Assembly (NCBI RefSeq): GCF_003443735.1
Contig: NZ_CP031969.1
Span: forward strand, 5,394,001-5,458,000
From: Streptomyces sp. CC0208
GTDB lineage: Bacteria; Actinomycetota; Actinomycetes; Streptomycetales; Streptomycetaceae
Length of the DNA stretch: 64,000 nucleotides
Direction: 5' to 3'
Shown one piece after another: positions 46,157 through 55,295 of this stretch. The notes beneath the pieces are model-generated. The model made no database searches, was not told the DNA's origin, and worked only from the letters and a program-made list of their open reading frames with translations. Made by a program: the position numbers and the translations under genes. How positions within the stretch are numbered: the stretch's first letter is position 1; each line of letters starts with the position of its first letter.

Positions 46157-46711
46157 ATGAGCAAGGGAATGTACGTACCGAAGGAGTCCCAGCCGAAGCA
46201 GGGTGGCGGGGGCGGCAAGGCCCGGGACGGGGAGAAGGGCGGCAAGCGCAAGCTGGTCGCCCAGAACAAGAAGGCCCGGCACGACTACGCGATCATCGAC
46301 ACCTACGAGGCCGGGATCGTGCTCACGGGTACCGAGGTGAAGTCGCTGCGCCAGGGGCGGACCTCGCTGGCCGACGGGTTCGTCCAGATCGACGGCGGTG
46401 AGGCGTGGCTGCACAACGCCCACATCCCCGAGTACAGCCAGGGCAGCTGGACCAACCACTCCGCGCGCCGCAAGCGCAAGCTGCTGCTGCACCGCGAGGA
46501 GATCGACAAGCTGGAGACGAAGGCCCAGGAGACGGGTCACACGATCGTGCCCCTCGCCCTGTACTTCACCAACGGCCGGGCCAAGGCCGAGATCGCCCTC
46601 GCGCGAGGCAAGAAGGAGTACGACAAGCGGCAGACCCTGCGCGAGAAGCAGGACCGGCGGGAGTCGGACCGCGCGATCGCGGCGGTGAAGCGCAAGGAGC
46701 GGGGCCAGTAG
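46157..46711 (+). CDS. smpB: SsrA-binding protein SmpB
   Basis: SmpB delivers tmRNA to stalled ribosomes. Core motifs include [41 protein letters not shown], the basic [13 protein letters not shown] and a C-terminal helix ([17 protein letters not shown]) that occupies the decoding site. Here it is 184 residues, with a Gly/Lys-rich N-terminal extension of ~30 residues beyond the usual ~155-160. ATG codons at 46145, 46157 and 46169 are all possible; none has a good ribosome-binding site. The tmRNA gene follows 99 nt downstream, the usual arrangement. Confidence 0.93.
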   Translation: MSKGMYVPKESQPKQGGGGGKARDGEKGGKRKLVAQNKKARHDYAIIDTYEAGIVLTGTEVKSLRQGRTSLADGFVQIDGGEAWLHNAHIPEYSQGSWTNHSARRKRKLLLHREEIDKLETKAQETGHTIVPLALYFTNGRAKAEIALARGKKEYDKRQTLREKQDRRESDRAIAAVKRKERGQ

Positions 46712-46810
46712 GGCGCGGCCGCCGGGAATACAGTGGCATCGGCGTGCGTTGGTCACGTACGATGGAGTCAACACCGGCCGCGGTCGGTGGGTTGATTGAA
46801 AACAAAACAT

Positions 46811-47194
46811 GGGGATGATCGGTTTCGACAGCGGCTGTTGAGGCAGGGGAAGCGTGTCGAGGAAGCGGCAATGATCTCGTAAACCATATGTCGCAACCAA
46901 TAATCGCCAATTCCAAGAGCGATTCCCGCGTCTTCGCCCTCGCTGCCTAATAAGCAGTGAGCGAAGGCCCTAACGGGTGTCAGCCCGGGAGTGTTCCCGA
47001 CCCGGATCCTGGCATAATCTAGGGGACTAAACCATTGCGCCCGGTCACGGGGCGCAATGGGAAATCAAACAGTGACTGGGCCCGTCGGCGACTTGTTCGC
47101 GTGATCGCCGGGGCCGAGAAAATCGCAGCGAACTGCACACGGAGAAGCCCTGGTTCTGCACCGTTGGACGCGGGTTCGATTCCCGCCATCTCCA
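46811..47194 (+). ncRNA. ssrA: Transfer-messenger RNA (tmRNA)
   Basis: The 5' end GGGGATG pairs with CATCTCC near the 3' end to form the tRNA-like acceptor; the T arm GGTTCGATTCC and the 5' GGTTTCGACAGC region are present, and CCA is not encoded. The tag frame starts at GCC 46906 and reads ANSKSDSRVFALAA before two TAA stops (46948-46953). The ALAA end is the canonical protease-recognition signal. Pseudoknot-forming G+C-rich segments follow the tag. With SmpB it rescues stalled ribosomes and marks products for degradation. Confidence 0.96.
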
Positions 47195-47224
47195 CTCGTC
47201 CCTCCGGGGACAACCCCATGTGGG

Positions 47225-47260
47225 CGAAGGCCCCGTTGCTTCACGGCAGCGGGGCCTTCG
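47225..47260. terminator. Terminator of ssrA
   Basis: A 15-bp stem (CGAAGGCCCCGTTGC against GCAGCGGGGCCTTCG, one G-T pair) lies 30 nt after the mature tmRNA end and just before the convergent lacI gene. Confidence 0.85.
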
Positions 47261-47283
47261 TCATGTCTGTCAAGGACGGTCAC

Positions 47284-48294
47284 CTATGGAGAAGAAACCG
47301 TCCGCCGCCCCGTGCTCGCCCGCTCCGTCATCCTCGGCGGCAGCAGGGTCGCCTCCGGTACGGCCGTCCCGGCCAGCTTCTTCATCAGGAGCTCCACGGC
47401 CCGCTCACCCACCTCCGCCGACGGCAGCGCGACCGAGGTGATCGGGACGCGAACCGACTCGGCCAGCTCGTCGGGGCAGATCGCGGTGAGGGACAGGTCG
47501 GCCGGGACGCGGAGGCCGAGGTGTTCGAAGGCGTCGAGCAGCGGCCCCAGCAGGGCCTCGTTGTGGACGACCACTCCCGTCAACGCGGGCTGTTCCCGCA
47601 GGAGTCGCTCGGCGACCTCGCGGGCCGCGCCCGGCTCGCAGGGGTGCACGGACGACGCCATCCCGCTGCGGTCGGCGGCGTCCGTGAAGCCCTGGACCAC
47701 CCGTTGGGCGAAGGCCGTGCGGCGCACGTACACCTCCGGCGGGGAACCGACCAGAGCCACCGACCGGTGACCCAGCCGCGCCAGATGCTCCACGCACGCC
47801 TCGGCCGCGGCCCTGAAGTCGAGGTCGACGCAGGTCAGACCCTCCGAGGAGGCAGGCAGACCGATCAGCACGGACGGCAGCTCCAGATTCCGCAGCAACG
47901 GCAGCCGGGGATCGTCCAGCTGGACGTCCATCACGATCAGCGCGTCGACCAGCGCCGTGTCCGCGACCCGGGTCAGCCCGTCCGTACCCTCCTCCTGGGT
48001 CAGCAGCAGCACGTCGTGGTCGTGGCGGCGGGCGGTGGTCACCACGGACACCGCGAACCGCATCACGGTCGGGACGTGGATCCCCGCCCGTAAGGGCACG
48101 ACCAGGGCCAGCACGTTCGACCGCCGGCCGGCCAGGGCGCGGGCGCCCGCGTGCGGGCGGTAACCCAGCTCGCGGACGGCGTCCTCGACCCGCCGCCGGG
48201 TCTCCTCGGAGATCGGGCGCTTGCCGCTGAGGGCGTAGGAGACGGTGCTGGGGGAGACCCCGGCCCGCCGCGCGACATCCGTGATCTTCACCAT
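47284..48294 (-). CDS. LacI-family transcriptional regulator, TTA-containing
   Basis: The 336-residue protein starts with the LacI headpiece (VKITDVARRAGVSPSTVSYAL, residues 2-22) and hinge helix region (AGARALAGRRSNVLALVV), followed by a sugar-binding periplasmic-like core (LALVVPLRAG, ALIVMDVQLDDPR, LARLGHRSVALVG, TSVALPSAEVGERAVELL). It is the last gene of a sugar operon, its ATG sharing one base with the glycosidase stop (TGATG). It probably represses the operon by binding the palindromes upstream of the binding-protein gene. Codon 68 (48091-48093) is TTA, so full translation may need the bldA tRNA. Confidence 0.92.
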   Translation of the reverse strand: MVKITDVARRAGVSPSTVSYALSGKRPISEETRRRVEDAVRELGYRPHAGARALAGRRSNVLALVVPLRAGIHVPTVMRFAVSVVTTARRHDHDVLLLTQEEGTDGLTRVADTALVDALIVMDVQLDDPRLPLLRNLELPSVLIGLPASSEGLTCVDLDFRAAAEACVEHLARLGHRSVALVGSPPEVYVRRTAFAQRVVQGFTDAADRSGMASSVHPCEPGAAREVAERLLREQPALTGVVVHNEALLGPLLDAFEHLGLRVPADLSLTAICPDELAESVRVPITSVALPSAEVGERAVELLMKKLAGTAVPEATLLPPRMTERASTGRRTVSSP

Positions 48295-50543
48295 CAGCCC
48301 AGCTCCAGGGAGAGAAAGCCGGTTCCGGCCCGCGCCCGCGTCTCCCGGGCACCCGCGGCCAGCGCCCAGGGCGCCGAGGGGTCGGAGCAGGACGCCCGCA
48401 GCGTGTCCCCTTCGCGTACGACGGTGAAGGCGACCTCGCCCACCCGTACCGTGACCTGCTCGCCCCGCCCGAGGCCGTACGCCCGCAGGGTCACCCCGTC
48501 GGCGTGGTCGTAGTCGGGCCGGTCGTCCACCGCGCCGACCGGGAGCACCGCGCCCGGCCTGACCAGCAGCGGCACGCTCAGGAAGTCGTGCTTCTCGCGC
48601 ACCCAGCGCGGTCCGGTGACCGTCTCGCCGGTCACGAAGTGGGTCCAGGTGCCCTCGGGGACGTAGTAGGAGACCTCGCCCTCGTCGTCGAACACCGGCG
48701 CCACCAGCAGGTCGGGGCCGAACATGTACTGCCGCTCCAGGTGTGCGCACCCGGGATCGTCCGGGAACTCCAGGACCATCGCCCGCATCACCGGCACGCC
48801 CTCGGCGTGGGCGGCGCGCGCGGCCTCGTAGAGATACGGCATGAGCTTCAGCTTGAGGCGGGTGAAGTGCCGCAGTACGTCGACGGACTCCTCGTCGAAC
48901 AGCCACGGCACCCGGTAGGAGGAACTGCCGTGCAGGCGGCTGTGGGAGGAGAGGAGTCCGAAGGCCAGCCACCTTTTGAACAGGGAAGGTGTCGGGGTGC
49001 CCTCGAAGCCGCCGATGTCGTGGCTCCAGAAGCCGAAGCCGGACAGGCCCAGGGACAGGCCTCCGCGCAGGGACTCGGCCATCGACTCGTAGGTCGCCTC
49101 GCAGTCGCCGCCCCAGTGCACCGGGAACTGCTGGCTGCCCGCGGTCGCCGAGCGGGCGAAGACGACCGCCTCCTGTTCGCCGCGGTGCTTGCGCAGCACG
49201 TCGAAGACGGTCTTGTTGTAGAGGTAGGAGTAGTAGTTGTGCATCCGCTCCGGGTCGGAGCCGTCGGACCACTCCACGTCCAGCGGTACCCGCTCGCCGA
49301 AGTCGGTCTTGAAGCAGTCCACGCCCTGCGCGAGCAGCGCCTCCAGCTTGGACGCGTACCAGTCGCGGGCGGCCGGGCTGGTGAAGTCGACCAGAGCCAT
49401 GCCGGGCTGCCACAGGTCCCACTGCCAGACGCTGCCGTCGGGACGCCGGAGGAGATGGCCGAGCGCCTTGCCCTCCGCGAACAGGGGGGACCGCTGGGCG
49501 ATGTACGGGTTGATCCACGCGGAGACCCTCAGGCCCCGCGCGTGCAGCCGGGCGAGCATGCCTTCCGGGTCGGGGAAGACCCGTGGGTCCCACTGGAAGT
49601 CGCACCAGTTGAACTCGCGCATCCAGAAGCAGTCGAAGTGGAAGACGGAGAGGGGCAGTTCGCGGTCCTTCATGCCGTCGATGAACGACGTCACCGTCTC
49701 CTCGTCGTACGACGTCGTGAAGGACGTCGACAGCCACAGGCCGAAGGACCAGGCGGGCGGGAGGGCCGGGCGGCCGGTGAGGGCCGTGTACTTGCGGATG
49801 ATCTCCTTCGGACTCGGGCCGTAGATGACGTAGTACGTCAACTCCTGAGTCTCGGCGCTGAACTGGACCCGTGACACCGCTTCCGAGCCGACCTCGAAGG
49901 AGACCTTGCCGGGGTGGTCGACGAAGACGCCGTAGCCCGCGTCGGTGAGGTAGAACGGGACGTTCTTGTAGGCCTGTTCGGTGGCCGTGCCGCCGTCGGC
50001 GTTCCAGATGTCGACGACCTGGCCGTTCTTGACCAGCGGCCCGAAGCGCTCGCCGAGGCCGTAGACAGAGGTGCCCACGCCGAGGCCGAGCTGCTCGCGC
50101 AGGTAGTGGGCGCCCGACGCGTCCCGCATGATGCCCATGCCCTTGGGGCCGCTGCCGGTCAGCAGCCGGCCGTCCGCGAGGAAGTCGACCCGCCAGGTGT
50201 CCGTGCGGGCCACCCGGACCGACAGCGCGCCGGAGGTGAGGGTGGCGTGCTCCTCGTCGTACTCCGTGTGCGCGGTGAAGTCCTCCGTGCGGACCTCGAA
50301 CGCGGGGCCCTGCGGCTGCTCGCCCTCGAAGTGGGTGAAGGTGACTCCGATGACGTCGGGTATCGGGGCGTGGGCGCTGATCGTCACGACCGGTCCCTTC
50401 AACAGGTCGCCGCGGCGGCGGATGGGCTGGGTCGGCGCGAGGATGTCCAGCCGGCCGTCCGACGCGCTGACCTCGTGAACCTGGGCCGGATGGGCCGCGG
50501 TCACGCCCTCTCGCAACAGCCAGTAGCCGTCGGTGAACTTCAT
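48294..50543 (-). CDS. GH31 glycosidase, alpha-xylosidase/alpha-glucosidase (YicI-like)
   Basis: The 749-residue cytoplasmic retaining enzyme has the nucleophile Asp in CFKTDFGERVP (~residue 413) and the acid/base Asp in HWGGDCEATYESM (~478). An N-terminal beta-sandwich (GLGERFGPLVKNGQ) and C-terminal beta domains are as in GH31. KTDFGERVP rather than the alpha-glucosidase WIDMNE-type motif favours YicI-type alpha-xylosidase activity on xylosyl-glucose (xyloglucan) fragments, though alpha-glucosidase remains possible. No signal peptide is present, so it acts on imported oligosaccharide. It lies 13 nt after the second permease and is coupled to lacI. Confidence 0.9.
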   Translation of the reverse strand: MKFTDGYWLLREGVTAAHPAQVHEVSASDGRLDILAPTQPIRRRGDLLKGPVVTISAHAPIPDVIGVTFTHFEGEQPQGPAFEVRTEDFTAHTEYDEEHATLTSGALSVRVARTDTWRVDFLADGRLLTGSGPKGMGIMRDASGAHYLREQLGLGVGTSVYGLGERFGPLVKNGQVVDIWNADGGTATEQAYKNVPFYLTDAGYGVFVDHPGKVSFEVGSEAVSRVQFSAETQELTYYVIYGPSPKEIIRKYTALTGRPALPPAWSFGLWLSTSFTTSYDEETVTSFIDGMKDRELPLSVFHFDCFWMREFNWCDFQWDPRVFPDPEGMLARLHARGLRVSAWINPYIAQRSPLFAEGKALGHLLRRPDGSVWQWDLWQPGMALVDFTSPAARDWYASKLEALLAQGVDCFKTDFGERVPLDVEWSDGSDPERMHNYYSYLYNKTVFDVLRKHRGEQEAVVFARSATAGSQQFPVHWGGDCEATYESMAESLRGGLSLGLSGFGFWSHDIGGFEGTPTPSLFKRWLAFGLLSSHSRLHGSSSYRVPWLFDEESVDVLRHFTRLKLKLMPYLYEAARAAHAEGVPVMRAMVLEFPDDPGCAHLERQYMFGPDLLVAPVFDDEGEVSYYVPEGTWTHFVTGETVTGPRWVREKHDFLSVPLLVRPGAVLPVGAVDDRPDYDHADGVTLRAYGLGRGEQVTVRVGEVAFTVVREGDTLRASCSDPSAPWALAAGARETRARAGTGFLSLELG

Positions 50544-50556
50544 CTGTGGGGGGTCC

Positions 50557-51381
50557 TTACTTCACGGCACCCACGGCGATACCGCGGGTGAGGGTTCGCT
50601 GGAAGACGAGGAAGAACACGATCGCGGGGAGCACGCCGAGCAGGGCCGCCGCGTTGGTCATCGTGGCGTCCATCAGGCGCTGGCCCTGGAGGACGCCGAG
50701 GGCCACCGACACCGTTTGGTTGTCGTTGGAGATCAGCATGACCAGGGGGAGCAGGAACTCGTTCCAGGTCCAGATGAAGAAGAAGACCAGCAGCACACCG
50801 AGGGTGGGGCGGCTGACGGGGACGACGATCCGCCAAAGGACCTGCCACTTGTTGGCGCCGTCGATCCGGGCCGCCTCCAGGATCTCGCGGGGGAACTGGC
50901 CGAGCACCGAGGAGAGCAGATACGTGCCGAACGCAGCCTGGATCACCGTGAACACGATGATCACGCTCAACCTGGTGTCGTAGAGGCCGACTTGCTTGCT
51001 CAGGTAGTAGACGGGGTAGACCAGCGCCTCCTGCGGCAGCATGTTCGCGAGGACGAAGAAGGCGAGGACCCAGGTGCGGGCCCTGATACGGCCGATGCCG
51101 ATCGCGTAGGCGTTCAGGACGGACAGCACCACGGCCAGGACCGCCACCGAACCGCTGATCAGCACCGAGTTGACGAGCTTCCGGCCGAAGTCCACCCGCT
51201 CCCAGAAGTCCTTGATGCCGTCCGTGTAGAAGCCGTCGGGCAGACTGAGGGGGCCGTTCTGGGCGTACTCCGTGGGGGACTTGAAGGCGTTGACCGTGAC
51301 GATGAGGAACGGCACGACCATGAACAGGGCCGCGATGCACAGGGCGATCAGCACCGGGTAGCGGCGCAGGGCGGTGGTCAC
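50557..51381 (-). CDS. Carbohydrate ABC transporter permease, MalG-type
   Basis: The 274-residue permease has six predicted helices (ALCIAALFMVVPFLIVTVNAF first), EAA loop QFPREILEAARIDGANKWQVLWRIVVPVSRP, and the typical C-terminus QRTLTRGIAVGAVK. The GTG start overlaps the previous permease by 4 nt. It partners the upstream permease and binding protein; an ATPase must come from elsewhere. Confidence 0.92.
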   Translation of the reverse strand: MTTALRRYPVLIALCIAALFMVVPFLIVTVNAFKSPTEYAQNGPLSLPDGFYTDGIKDFWERVDFGRKLVNSVLISGSVAVLAVVLSVLNAYAIGIGRIRARTWVLAFFVLANMLPQEALVYPVYYLSKQVGLYDTRLSVIIVFTVIQAAFGTYLLSSVLGQFPREILEAARIDGANKWQVLWRIVVPVSRPTLGVLLVFFFIWTWNEFLLPLVMLISNDNQTVSVALGVLQGQRLMDATMTNAAALLGVLPAIVFFLVFQRTLTRGIAVGAVK

Positions 51382-52322
51382 GGGTCGCTCCTCTCCTGGA
51401 GCCTCAGACCGATCAGGGAGAGCGCCAGGATGATCACCGTCAGCACGGTGGAGATCGCGGCGCCGTAGCCGACCTGCGTCTTCTCGAAGAACGTGGTGAA
51501 GGAGAAGTAGGAGGGCACGTCCGTGGCGCCGCCCGGCCCGCCCTTGGTCAGGACGTACACCGCGCCGAACACCTTGAGCGCGGCGATCGAGCACCAGGTC
51601 AGCACGACGTAGATCTCCGGCCGGATCTGCGGCAGCGTGATGTGCCAGAAACGGCGCCACCAGCCGGCGCCGTCCAGCTCGGCCGCCTCGTACAGCTGCG
51701 GGTCGACGCGTTGCAGGCCGGCCATGAAGACGACCAGCGGGAAGCCGAGTTGGACCCAGATCATGACGCCCATGACGCTGTAGAGCGCGAGGTCAGGGTC
51801 GCCCAGCCAGTCCTGCTGCCAGGAGCCGAGGCCGATCGCCTTCAGGAGCGCGTTGAGCGAGCCGTTGTCCGGGGCGAGGATCCAGCTCCAGACGATGCCG
51901 GCGACCGCGATCGGCAGGACCTGGGGGAGGTAGAAGCAGGCGCGGAGAACGGCGGCTGTTCTGGACCCGAAGTGCTTGCCGACGTGGTCGAACAGGGCGG
52001 CGGCGAGGACCAGGCCGAGGGCCGTGGGGATCGCCGCCATCGCCACGACCATGAACAGGCTGTGCCGGAACGACGCCCAGAACTCGGAATCGTCCAGCAG
52101 CTCGCGGTAGTTGGCGAGCCCGGACCACTCGGGCGAACCCACGCCCTGCCAGTCCGTGAAGCTCACATACGTGTTCATCACGAACGGCAGGACGACGATC
52201 GCGAGGAAGGCGAGGGCGCCGGGGAGAAGGAAGAGGGCGTAGGAGTCGCGGGGACCGCGCGGGGGTTTGCCGGCGGTGCCCTTGCCGACCGCCCGCGCGT
52301 TCCGTTCGACGGTCACCGTCAT
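51378..52322 (-). CDS. Carbohydrate ABC transporter permease, MalF-type
   Basis: The 314-residue permease has a basic N-terminus, then helices starting YALFLLPGALAFLAIVVLPFV. Its EAA loop is YEAAELDGAGWWRRFWHITLPQIRP and its final helix VLTVIILALSLIGLRLQ. It has normal length, without the large loop seen in the other MalF-type permease of this window. It overlaps both neighbours by 4 nt (ATGA/GTGA), so the operon is tightly coupled. Confidence 0.92.
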   Translation of the reverse strand: MTVTVERNARAVGKGTAGKPPRGPRDSYALFLLPGALAFLAIVVLPFVMNTYVSFTDWQGVGSPEWSGLANYRELLDDSEFWASFRHSLFMVVAMAAIPTALGLVLAAALFDHVGKHFGSRTAAVLRACFYLPQVLPIAVAGIVWSWILAPDNGSLNALLKAIGLGSWQQDWLGDPDLALYSVMGVMIWVQLGFPLVVFMAGLQRVDPQLYEAAELDGAGWWRRFWHITLPQIRPEIYVVLTWCSIAALKVFGAVYVLTKGGPGGATDVPSYFSFTTFFEKTQVGYGAAISTVLTVIILALSLIGLRLQERSDP

Positions 52323-53611
52323 TGCTTCGGCGCGCCCTTGTCGTAGGCCTCCTGGAGATCGCTGAGGTAACCGTCGGGCTTCTCGCTGCCCGTGATCAGC
52401 TTCTGGGTCCCGGAGACGAGGACGTCGTAGAAGCCGGGGACCGGCCAGTCGGGGTAGAAGGCCAGGCCGTCGTTCTTCGAGAGGGTGTTGAAGTCGTCGA
52501 TCAGGGTCTTCGACTGGGGGTCGGTGATGGCGGAGGCGTCGGCCGCGACCGGGACACCGCCGGAGTTGCCCAGCAGGTTCTGGATCTTCTTCGACATGGT
52601 GATGTCGATGAAGTCGTAGGCGAGGTTCTTGTTCTTCGAACCCTGCGGTACGACCCAGAGGTTGCCACCGGAGCCGAGGGTGAGCTGCGAGTCGGGCCAG
52701 CGGAAGGTGCCCCAGTCGAACTTGTTGTCCGTCTTGAAGCGGCCGTACCACCAGCTGCCGGAGAACAGGATCGGCGCCTTGCCGGAGGTGAAGGAGACAC
52801 CGGCGGCCTCCTCGTTCTGGCCGCTGGAACTCTTGCTGAAGTAACCCTTCTTGACCCAGTCGGCGAAGGTCTCGGCGCCGTAGGTCCAGGCCGCGTCGTG
52901 GAAGTCGGTCTTGCCCTTGTAGAGCTGGTAGGCGTCCACCCACGCGCGATCGGCCTTCGAGAGCGCGAGCTGGTAGAGGTACTGCTGGGCGGGGTAGGCG
53001 GCGCCGCCGTTGGCGAGCGGGGTGACCTTGTCGGCGACGAACTTGTCCATCGCGGCGGTCAGTTCGCCGAGGGTCTTCGGCACGGCGATGCCGTACTTCT
53101 TGAAGAGGTCCTTGTTGTAGTAGACCAGCGTGTACTCGGCGTAGTTGGGGACGCCGTACCACTTGCCGGAGCCCATCACGCCGTTGGCGTCGTAGAGGCT
53201 GGTGGTGCGCACGCTCGGGCTGAGCTTCTTGTCCCAGCCGCGCTTGGTGGCCTCTGCCGTGAGGTCGGTGAGCAGTCCCTGCTTGGAGAGCAGGCCCGCG
53301 GTCGCGTTGCCCTTGTTGTACTCCATGAGGTCGGGCGCGTCCGAGGAGTTGAGGACCATCGGGGCGGTCTTCTGGATCTGGTCGAAGCTCTTCTCCTCGA
53401 ACTTCACCTTCACGCCGGGGTGCGTGGCCTCGAACTCCTTGATCGCCTCCTTCCAGGCGATGCCCATCGCGCTGTCCGGGCCCTCGTAGTGCCACAGCCG
53501 CAGCGTCTTCCCGTCGGAGGACCCGCTGTCGGAGTTCCCGCAGGAGGTCATCAGCAGCGATCCGGTCAGGACCACCGCCGCCGCCACCGCGCGCCTTCGT
53601 GCCGTCAACAT
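52319..53611 (-). CDS. Sugar ABC transporter substrate-binding lipoprotein
   Basis: The 430-residue lipoprotein has a signal peptide (RRRAVAAAVVLTGSL), a lipobox ending LLMTSCGN and a family-1 binding fold (RLWHYEGPDSAMGIAWKEAI, YTLVYYNKDLFKKYGI, APILFSGSWWYGRF, GGNLWVVPQGSKN). It is first in an operon with two permeases, a GH31 enzyme and LacI; the enzyme suggests an alpha-linked oligosaccharide such as a xyloglucan fragment (inference). The ATG has GGAGG upstream. Large palindromes lie 48-166 nt upstream. Confidence 0.92.
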   Translation of the reverse strand: MLTARRRAVAAAVVLTGSLLMTSCGNSDSGSSDGKTLRLWHYEGPDSAMGIAWKEAIKEFEATHPGVKVKFEEKSFDQIQKTAPMVLNSSDAPDLMEYNKGNATAGLLSKQGLLTDLTAEATKRGWDKKLSPSVRTTSLYDANGVMGSGKWYGVPNYAEYTLVYYNKDLFKKYGIAVPKTLGELTAAMDKFVADKVTPLANGGAAYPAQQYLYQLALSKADRAWVDAYQLYKGKTDFHDAAWTYGAETFADWVKKGYFSKSSSGQNEEAAGVSFTSGKAPILFSGSWWYGRFKTDNKFDWGTFRWPDSQLTLGSGGNLWVVPQGSKNKNLAYDFIDITMSKKIQNLLGNSGGVPVAADASAITDPQSKTLIDDFNTLSKNDGLAFYPDWPVPGFYDVLVSGTQKLITGSEKPDGYLSDLQEAYDKGAPKQ

Positions 53612-53658
53612 CCCGTACCTCCGGGGAGTCGGATGGTTGCTCCGGGCCGGGCGCCGCG

Positions 53659-53695
53659 CAGGGGTCGTCGAATCGACTCGATTCGACGACCCCTG
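53659..53695. promoter_or_regulatory. 37-bp perfect palindrome in the leader of the GH31 operon
   Basis: Eighteen-base arms (CAGGGGTCGTCGAATCGA and its exact complement) flank a single central C at 53677. In DNA it offers symmetric binding sites; in RNA it would form a very stable hairpin, depending on the transcription start. Its inner part resembles the neighbouring operator half-sites (TCGAA/TTCGA). Confidence 0.85.
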
Positions 53696-53777
53696 TCGAA
53701 GCGCTTCGACGAAGGAACGTATGTGTCGGCTTTGAAGGTCGTCAATGGGTTGTGCGGGATCAGGTGAAGCGATTCGA
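53695..53777. promoter_or_regulatory. LacI-type operators upstream of the GH31 operon
   Basis: GTCGAAGCGCTTCGAC (53695-53710) is a perfect 16-bp palindrome with the central CG typical of LacI-family sites. TGAAGCGATTCGA (53765-53777) is a weaker second copy 68 bp further upstream. The operon encodes its own LacI regulator, the likely ligand of these sites. The pair spacing would permit looping. Binding is inferred. Confidence 0.72.
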
Positions 53778-53868
53778 TGATGGGGGGTGGGGAGGGGCAT
53801 GTCGTCGTTGGGCTCCCGCCACGAGGGGGCGGTTCAGTTGCCGGTCGTGCCGGTGTCGGTGAGGAGGG

Positions 53869-55212
53869 TCATGTCCTCGTTGGTCTTGTCCAGGTGAGGG
53901 CGATCATCAGTGCTGCCGCGGCGGCGGTGACCGGGACGCCGTAGCCCGCCGCCGGCGACACGTGCTCCGCCGTCCAGCCGCCGGCCGCGCTGCCGCAGGC
54001 GATTCCGCCGAGCAGGCCGGTCACGGCGAGGGTCATGCCCTCGTTGAGGCGGCCGGGCGGGGTGCGTCGCTGGACCAGGGTCATTTGGGTGACCATCGTC
54101 GGGGCGGTCGCCATCCCGGCGATCAACAGCGCGGCCGCCAGGACGGGCAGGGAGCCGGTGAGGGAGGCGGCCAGCAGGGGGAGCGTCAGCAGTGTCGTCA
54201 TGGCGGCCACGCACCACACGTACCGGTCCTCGACCGACCCCGACCCCGCCCGCCGGGTCGCGCCGTACACCAGCCCCGCCGCGCAGGAACCGGCCGCCTG
54301 GAGCGCGAGCACGATCCCGGCCACCGAGCGGTGTCCCTGCGCGTCGGCGAACGCGATGGTGACCACCTCCATGGAGCCGAACACGGCACCCGTCGCGAGG
54401 CAGACGGCGAGGAGTGGAGGGATGCCGGGGGAGCGGAGGGGCGCCTTCGAGGGGCCGTACCCCCGCACCGGCGGCTCCGTCGAGCGCTGTGCCGTGAACA
54501 CCAGCATGCCCGTCACCAGCAGCACCACCCCGGTCAGCGTGCCCGCCTCCGGGAAGAACGCCGTGCACAGGAAGGCCGCGAGGACCGGCCCCAGCATGTA
54601 GCACGCCTCGTCCACGGCCTGCTCGAAGGAGTTCGCGACATGCAGCGAGCTCTCGTCGCCGCGGAGGAGGTGGGCCCAGCGGGCACGGGACATGCCGCCG
54701 AGGTTGGGGGTCGTGGCGGTGGCGGCGTACGAGACGAAGAGTGTCCACGCCGGGGCGCCGAGCCGGACGCACAGCAGCAGCGCCAGCGAACCCAGCGCGG
54801 CGAGTGCCGTGGCCGGTACGGCGATCTTGGCCTGTCCGTGTCGGTCGACGAGCCGCGCGGTCCACGGGGCGACCACCGCGGTGGCCCCGAGACCGGCCGC
54901 GGTGACGGCGCCGGCGAGGGCGTACGACCCACGCGTCCCCGCGATCATGACGACCGCGCTGACGCTGAACATGCCCATCGGAAGCCGGGCGAGAAGATTC
55001 CCGATGGTGAAAGCGCGGGCTCCGGGGGTGGCGAGAAGGCGGCGGTAGGGGCCGGGGGCGCGGCGACGACGGGGGGAGCGCGAGGTGCGCGTGTCTCGCG
55101 GACCACGCGAGCGTCCTGGCCCACGCGAGCCTCCTGGGCCTCGTGGACTGAAGTCGACGATGACGAGCGCGTCCGCGGTCGTGGTGAACATCGGTCGGTT
55201 CGGTTGCGGCAT
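53869..55212 (-). CDS. MFS transporter (probable efflux)
   Basis: The 447-residue membrane protein has about twelve helices, starting with AFTIGNLLARLPMGMFSVSAVVMI. The loop 2-3 motif is present in modified form (APWTARLVDRHGQAKI). Hydrophobicity and loop lengths match the DHA1-type exporters. The first ~60 residues are a long Arg/Pro/Ser-rich cytoplasmic segment, and the exact start is uncertain (a codon nearer RRLLATPGARAF is possible). It is divergent from a LysR regulator with an 83-bp gap, suggesting ligand-dependent control. Substrate unknown. Confidence 0.85.
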   Translation of the reverse strand: MPQPNRPMFTTTADALVIVDFSPRGPGGSRGPGRSRGPRDTRTSRSPRRRRAPGPYRRLLATPGARAFTIGNLLARLPMGMFSVSAVVMIAGTRGSYALAGAVTAAGLGATAVVAPWTARLVDRHGQAKIAVPATALAALGSLALLLCVRLGAPAWTLFVSYAATATTPNLGGMSRARWAHLLRGDESSLHVANSFEQAVDEACYMLGPVLAAFLCTAFFPEAGTLTGVVLLVTGMLVFTAQRSTEPPVRGYGPSKAPLRSPGIPPLLAVCLATGAVFGSMEVVTIAFADAQGHRSVAGIVLALQAAGSCAAGLVYGATRRAGSGSVEDRYVWCVAAMTTLLTLPLLAASLTGSLPVLAAALLIAGMATAPTMVTQMTLVQRRTPPGRLNEGMTLAVTGLLGGIACGSAAGGWTAEHVSPAAGYGVPVTAAAAALMIALTWTRPTRT

Positions 55213-55295
55213 GCGCCCACCGTCGCGTGAGGGCGATCAAGGGGTCCAACACCTGCTCCGCGCCGATTCACGCACCTGTGTTGTAAGTTCGCCCG

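Noticed and set aside
53834-53868. Alternative C-terminus of the MFS protein in another frame (LDKTNEDMTLLTDTGTTGN)
   Set aside because: It reads like a natural tail, but the MFS frame already ends normally and no homologue could be checked; a frameshift is not shown.
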